A stretch of DNA of 64,000 nucleotides from Verrucomicrobia bacterium LW23 (GTDB lineage Bacteria > Verrucomicrobiota > Verrucomicrobiia > Methylacidiphilales > UBA1321): NCBI GenBank assembly GCA_003054695.1, contig QAZA01000009.1, positions 186,001-250,000 on the forward strand, in the 5' to 3' direction. How positions within the stretch are numbered: position 1 is the stretch's first letter; the number at the start of each line of letters is the position of its first letter. Positions 60,336-64,000 of the stretch are shown here, piece by piece. The notes below the pieces were generated by a model. The model saw nothing but the letters and a program-made list of their open reading frames with translations. It was not told the DNA's origin and ran no database searches. The position numbers were made by a program, and so were the translations under genes.

Positions 60336-63161
60336 ATGCCTGAATTCACTGGCTCCCTTCGCAGCCTTGGCAGCTTTGATCCCGGGACTCTGGTCGATCG
60401 CGGCGGCATGGCAGAGTCGCGCATCGGACTCGGCGGCTCCGTCGGCGACAGGCGCGGTGGCATGTGGTCCTGCGTTACCCGCAGCAAGAGCGAAGTGGCG
60501 GAGAACATCCAGGTTGCCAGGGAGTTCCAGGCCAAACTGGTGGATACTTTTGGCGAGGACATTGCGAAAGAGCTCTCCAAGGACCTGAAGTCTCACCTGG
60601 AAAAAGGCCGCCCGCTTTCGCTCTATCGCCTCACCACCATCGTGGCCAAAGGCCGCGAGCTTGCCGGGCACAACATTGCGCAGAACGACGGCGTGCTGAA
60701 AGGCGCCATGCCGCAGATTCTGAAAGGCACCGGCACCCACCCGCCCAAAGTCCCCAACCAGGAGGCGCTGGAAAAAGCGATTCGCGACGCATTGGAGAGC
60801 GACCCCGAGTACCTGAAGGCGCGGTTTACGGACTCCAGCGACATCATCGGCACCCGCTTTGGCAAGATTGCCGAGGAAGCGCGCGACCGAGAGGTGCTGC
60901 GCCAGATGCGCCCCCACTCGCATCGCCTTGTCTCCCCCGGCCTGCGCAAGCCTACGGACTCCATTGCGCTGGCCCTGCAAAAAATGCCGCCCGGCCTCTC
61001 CGACGTGCAAAAGCAGCGCTTTATCAACGGCGAGAAGTTTCTGGGCGAGGTGCAGGACCTGGTAACCAGCCCCGACCTCCAGCCCGGTGACATCCAGAAA
61101 GGCCTGGACCAGCTCGCGCGGATGAGCGAGCTCCTCAAACCCGGCGGCAGCCCCACGGACGACAGCTGCGTCTGCGCCCGCCCAGGCGAGCCCCCGCTCA
61201 GCCCGGAGGCGGAAAAGCGGCGCGACGCCATGCTGAAGGACATGGAGCACCTGCGCGGCGCGTTGCTGGAGCGCTTGGGGATGGAAGACGGCGGCGGCCT
61301 CTCGATCGCGCAGGGCAACGCGATCCGGGGCCTCAACACCCGCCTCAATACACTGGACAAGGAGATCACCGACGGGTCAATCGACAAGGCCAAAGTGGGC
61401 GAGCACCTCACCGCCATTCGCGACGAAATTGAGGTGCTGGAAGGCATTGCGACGCCCACCGACGCGCAGCAGGCGGTCATCGACGTGCTGAAGGCGCGGG
61501 CGGAAGTGATCCAGGGCAAGCTGGAGATGATCGCCCTGTTCGACAAGTACGACGTCTCCCCCACCGACCTGGCCGCGCTGGGCCGCATGGGTGTGGATAT
61601 CTCCGCCATGCGCCCCATGCTGCCCTCCGATCCCACCACGGTGGACCCCCACGTGAAGGAGCTTGTGGACGGCATGAAGCAGCTGGCGGGCACCCACGAC
61701 GCCCTCCGCACCAACCAGTGGGACAGCGAAGCGCTGGACACCAGCCTGGACGCAACCCTGCAGGCGCTGCGCGATTTTCAGGTAACGCTGGACGAAACGG
61801 TCGTCCCGAGCGGCTCGACGCCCTTCGGCGACATGATCGGCACGCTGAAGACGGAGACCTCAAAGGCGATCAAGGACCTGGAGGGCGCCAAGGTTGCCCG
61901 GGAGCGCGGCTTCTCCTCGGAGCAAATCAGGGAAGCGCGCGAAAATGGCGTGACCGACCTCAAGGCGTTTGCCGAGCGCTTCAGCCCGGAGGAAGTCGCG
62001 ATACTGAAGGAGAACAACATCCCCAGCAGCATTGCGCTGCAGTACAAGGAGGCCGGCCTCACCATCACCGAGGAGCTGGCTGTCGACGAATTTACGGAGG
62101 ACCGGGTGACCGGCACCCCGACGCCCCTGTCCCTCTCGCCGGGCGGCCCCGTGCGCCTTCAGTACAACCTGGGCGACGACGATGTCGACGACGTGCGCGA
62201 CGTGGTCTTCCGGCCGATCAAGCCCGGCATTCCGGAGAGAACCCCTGCCGGCACGCGCCTGGGCATCGACGAATCGACCGGCGGCGCCCTGCAGCGGCAA
62301 CAAGCCGTGGGCCGGGTGGACCAGCTGCTCACCCGCGCCATGGGCCTGGACCCCGACCAGGGCCTTGTGCCGCAAAGCCGGATGGGCACGCACGACGGCC
62401 AGCTGGGCATCGTCACCGACTTCCCCCGCGGTGAAATGAGCACAACCTCCGGCGAGCACAACCTGCGCACCGCCGGCGGAACCGGCCGGCAGGAGCTGCT
62501 GCGGAAGCTGGAGGAGGCGGAAGGCGACGACCCCGAAGTTGTCTCCGACGAGCTGAGCCTGCTGCTGAGCCAGAATAAGCTGGAGCGGCGCGTGGTGGAC
62601 GGCACGCCGGAGTACATCTTTAAGGAGCTGCCCACCGACATGAACTCCCCGCAGCTGCGCCGCGACATGACGCGCCTGCAGCTGCTGGACGCGCTGACCG
62701 GCCAGGTCGACCGCCACCCCGGCAACTACGTCATGGTGTTCGACGGCCGCAACTACGTGGGCCTGCGCGCCCTGGACAACGAAAAGTGCCTGGGCTCGCA
62801 CAGCGACAACCCCGATCTTATTGGCCCGCCCCCCGGCGCCCGCGACGTGCAGGGCGTGCGCCTCCCCAGCGTCATCGACAAATCAATGGCCAGGGCCATC
62901 AGCAACATGCGCCCCGACGACCTGCGAGAATCCCTGCAAGGCTGCAGCGAGGAGGAAATCCAGAGCGCCCTCAAGCGCCTGGAAGGCTTGAAGACGCACG
63001 TCCTCAAGCTCGAAACACTCGGCTCCGTCATCGAGGACAACGAGTGGGGCAGCGGCGAAGCCATCCAGGCTTCCGGCGACTCCCGCACCAGCCTCCTCGC
63101 CCTCTCCCGCGAACTCCGCGAGTACGGCCGGCGCGTGTACCTCACTGGTGAGGGCGAGTAG
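60336..63161 (+). CDS. Putative type III secreted effector with kinase-like C-terminal domain
   Basis: The 941-residue protein has no signal peptide or membrane segment. Its first 50 residues are Gly/Ser-rich and variable-looking (SLRSLGSFDPGTLVDRGG), as in type III signals. Residues about 50-600 are mainly alpha-helical with coiled-coil-like runs (KAKVGEHLTAIRDEIEVLEG). The C-terminal part has a kinase-like order: RDVVFRPIKPG (R626, K629), LGIVTDFPRGE near 690 as a possible hinge, then GQVDRHPGNYVMVFDG (D792, H794, N797) and LRALDNEKCLG (D814). This DRHxxN...D pattern is close to PI3/PI4-kinase catalytic loops. Being soluble, helical and next to a CesT chaperone points to a secreted effector. 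No secretion apparatus genes are in the window. Confidence 0.65.
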   Translation: MPEFTGSLRSLGSFDPGTLVDRGGMAESRIGLGGSVGDRRGGMWSCVTRSKSEVAENIQVAREFQAKLVDTFGEDIAKELSKDLKSHLEKGRPLSLYRLTTIVAKGRELAGHNIAQNDGVLKGAMPQILKGTGTHPPKVPNQEALEKAIRDALESDPEYLKARFTDSSDIIGTRFGKIAEEARDREVLRQMRPHSHRLVSPGLRKPTDSIALALQKMPPGLSDVQKQRFINGEKFLGEVQDLVTSPDLQPGDIQKGLDQLARMSELLKPGGSPTDDSCVCARPGEPPLSPEAEKRRDAMLKDMEHLRGALLERLGMEDGGGLSIAQGNAIRGLNTRLNTLDKEITDGSIDKAKVGEHLTAIRDEIEVLEGIATPTDAQQAVIDVLKARAEVIQGKLEMIALFDKYDVSPTDLAALGRMGVDISAMRPMLPSDPTTVDPHVKELVDGMKQLAGTHDALRTNQWDSEALDTSLDATLQALRDFQVTLDETVVPSGSTPFGDMIGTLKTETSKAIKDLEGAKVARERGFSSEQIREARENGVTDLKAFAERFSPEEVAILKENNIPSSIALQYKEAGLTITEELAVDEFTEDRVTGTPTPLSLSPGGPVRLQYNLGDDDVDDVRDVVFRPIKPGIPERTPAGTRLGIDESTGGALQRQQAVGRVDQLLTRAMGLDPDQGLVPQSRMGTHDGQLGIVTDFPRGEMSTTSGEHNLRTAGGTGRQELLRKLEEAEGDDPEVVSDELSLLLSQNKLERRVVDGTPEYIFKELPTDMNSPQLRRDMTRLQLLDALTGQVDRHPGNYVMVFDGRNYVGLRALDNEKCLGSHSDNPDLIGPPPGARDVQGVRLPSVIDKSMARAISNMRPDDLRESLQGCSEEEIQSALKRLEGLKTHVLKLETLGSVIEDNEWGSGEAIQASGDSRTSLLALSRELREYGRRVYLTGEGE

Positions 63162-63197
63162 AGCGGTTTCGGTATGAGGGGAGACAAGGCATCCTCT

Positions 63198-63494
63198 GAA
63201 GCGCCAAAGGCGCGAAAGCCTATAGCCCAGGGCGTAAGCCCTGGGTAAGAGTCCGAAAGGAATCGCGTCCTGCAGGGACGCAACAGCCACTGCCTGGCGA
63301 TGTTGCGTTCCTTAAAAACGCTTTCGAGCGATGTCGGCGTTGAAACTACGGTCGAGCATGATACCCATGCACTCCCCTGGATTCGCCTGGCCACCCTTCA
63401 AAATCGGCTCCGCCATTGTACCGATTTATTCTGCTCGTTGGTCTTACCCAGGGCTTACGCCCTGGGCTATAGGCATTCGCACCTGTGGCGCTTC
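63198..63494. repeat. Pair of family C repeats in inverted orientation
   Basis: Left arm 63198-63250 (GAAGCGCC...GCCTATAGCCCAGGGC...) and right arm 63442-63494 are reverse complements with a few differences, about 190 bases apart. The same 53-bp unit occurs once at 55006-55060. Between the arms is a smaller hairpin (GCGTCC / GGACGC, near 63265-63281). The 369-bp gap 63162-63530 has no gene. Confidence 0.88.
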
Positions 63495-63530
63495 GGTATG
63501 CATCGCCGTGTCTGCACCTGCCGGGCCGCC

Positions 63531-64000
63531 CTACGCCAGCACGCCGGGAAGCTCGGCCAGGAAACGTGCGTTTTGCTCCGGGGTGCCGACGCTGACGCGG
63601 ATGAACTGCGGCAGGCGATAGCTGAGCATGGAGCGGACGATGATACCTTTGCGCAGCAGCTTCTTGAAGACGACGTCGCCGTCACCCACGTTCACCAGCA
63701 CGAAGTTGGCGCTGCTGGGCACGTAGGGCAGCTTCATGTCTGCAAACGCCTTTTCCAGCAGGGCGCGGCCTTCGTCGGTAATGGCGCGGGTGCGGTCCTG
63801 GTGCTCCTGGTCCTTCAGCCCGGCCAGGGCGGCCACCTGGGCCAGCAGGTTGGTGTTAAACGGCTGGCGCGCCCGCTGCAGCAGGTTGGCCAGCTCGGGC
63901 TCGGCCAGGCCGTAGCCGATGCGAAGGCCGGCCAGGCCCTGGATTTTACTGAAGGTGCGCATGAGAACCACCTTGCGGCCCGCCTTGACGTGGCTGAGGG
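63531..64000 (-). CDS. hisC: Histidinol-phosphate aminotransferase (5' end outside window)
   Basis: The visible C-terminal 156 residues contain the PLP-lysine motif VLMRTFSKIQGLAGLRIGYG (Lys in FSK), QPFNTNLLAQVAALAGL, and a small domain with VPSSANFVLVNVGDGDVVFK and the substrate phosphate-binding RVSVGTPEQNARFLA. These match HisC, which converts imidazole-acetol phosphate and glutamate to histidinol phosphate; related class I/II aminotransferases are the alternative. The stop is at 63531-63533; the frame is open through base 64000 and continues beyond. Confidence 0.85.
   Translation of the reverse strand, partial: LSHVKAGRKVVLMRTFSKIQGLAGLRIGYGLAEPELANLLQRARQPFNTNLLAQVAALAGLKDQEHQDRTRAITDEGRALLEKAFADMKLPYVPSSANFVLVNVGDGDVVFKKLLRKGIIVRSMLSYRLPQFIRVSVGTPEQNARFLAELPGVLA

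Overview
The window looks like a chromosome segment of a free-living or host-associated member of the Verrucomicrobiota. The lineage call rests on genes largely confined to this phylum and its relatives: a Minf_1886-family protein (2701-3165), a DUF1844 protein (6089-6577), a GreA carrying a very long N-terminal extension as in Chlamydiae/Verrucomicrobia (36447-38303), and prepilin-like proteins of the Verru_Chthon cassette families (6794-7447 and 26554-32828). The DNA is GC-rich, most starts have no clear Shine-Dalgarno sequence, and no rRNA, tRNA, transposase, phage or CRISPR array was seen.

Layout. 1-7.5 kb: envelope and housekeeping genes (TPR protein, membrane-anchored PpiD/SurA-like foldase, Minf_1886, fused M16 peptidase, DUF1844) and an orphan Verru_Chthon protein D. 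7.5-16 kb: Cache-type adenylate cyclase, L-fucose-isomerase-like protein, AAA ATPase, DUF4198 protein, then a likely operon crcB / ModA-like binding protein / AraC regulator. 16-26 kb: a carbohydrate region (GH130 phosphorylase, AraC regulator, secreted clan-A glycoside hydrolase, a 1376-residue secreted protein with a CBM9-like domain at each end, SUKH protein, LacI regulator). 26.5-33 kb: an incomplete Verru_Chthon prepilin cassette. 33-51 kb: DUF4336 tandem pair, small secreted protein, GreA, transaldolase-like enzyme, TPR protein, YbjN protein, RpoN, KamA, MBL hydrolase, PaaK-like adenylating enzyme, TypA. 51-64 kb: PEGA protein, DUF4126 membrane protein, OleD-like reductase, esterase, RlmI-like methyltransferase, a CesT-type type III secretion chaperone followed by a 941-residue probable effector, and the C-terminal part of HisC.

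Three things stand out. First, the chaperone (59338-59844) and the large soluble protein after it (60336-63161) look like an orphan type III secretion chaperone-effector pair; the effector ends in a kinase-like region with a DRHxxN loop resembling PI3/PI4-kinases. Second, the LacI gene and two prepilin-cassette genes share an unusually conserved upstream module (CGCATTGAC, then 24-27 nt, then a GTGCACGTGAAC-type box), with three more boxes nearby, which suggests one autoregulated LacI regulon controlling the cassette. Third, the intergenic regions are full of long, near-perfect inverted repeats of at least six sequence families, some nested in each other, without any transposase in the window.
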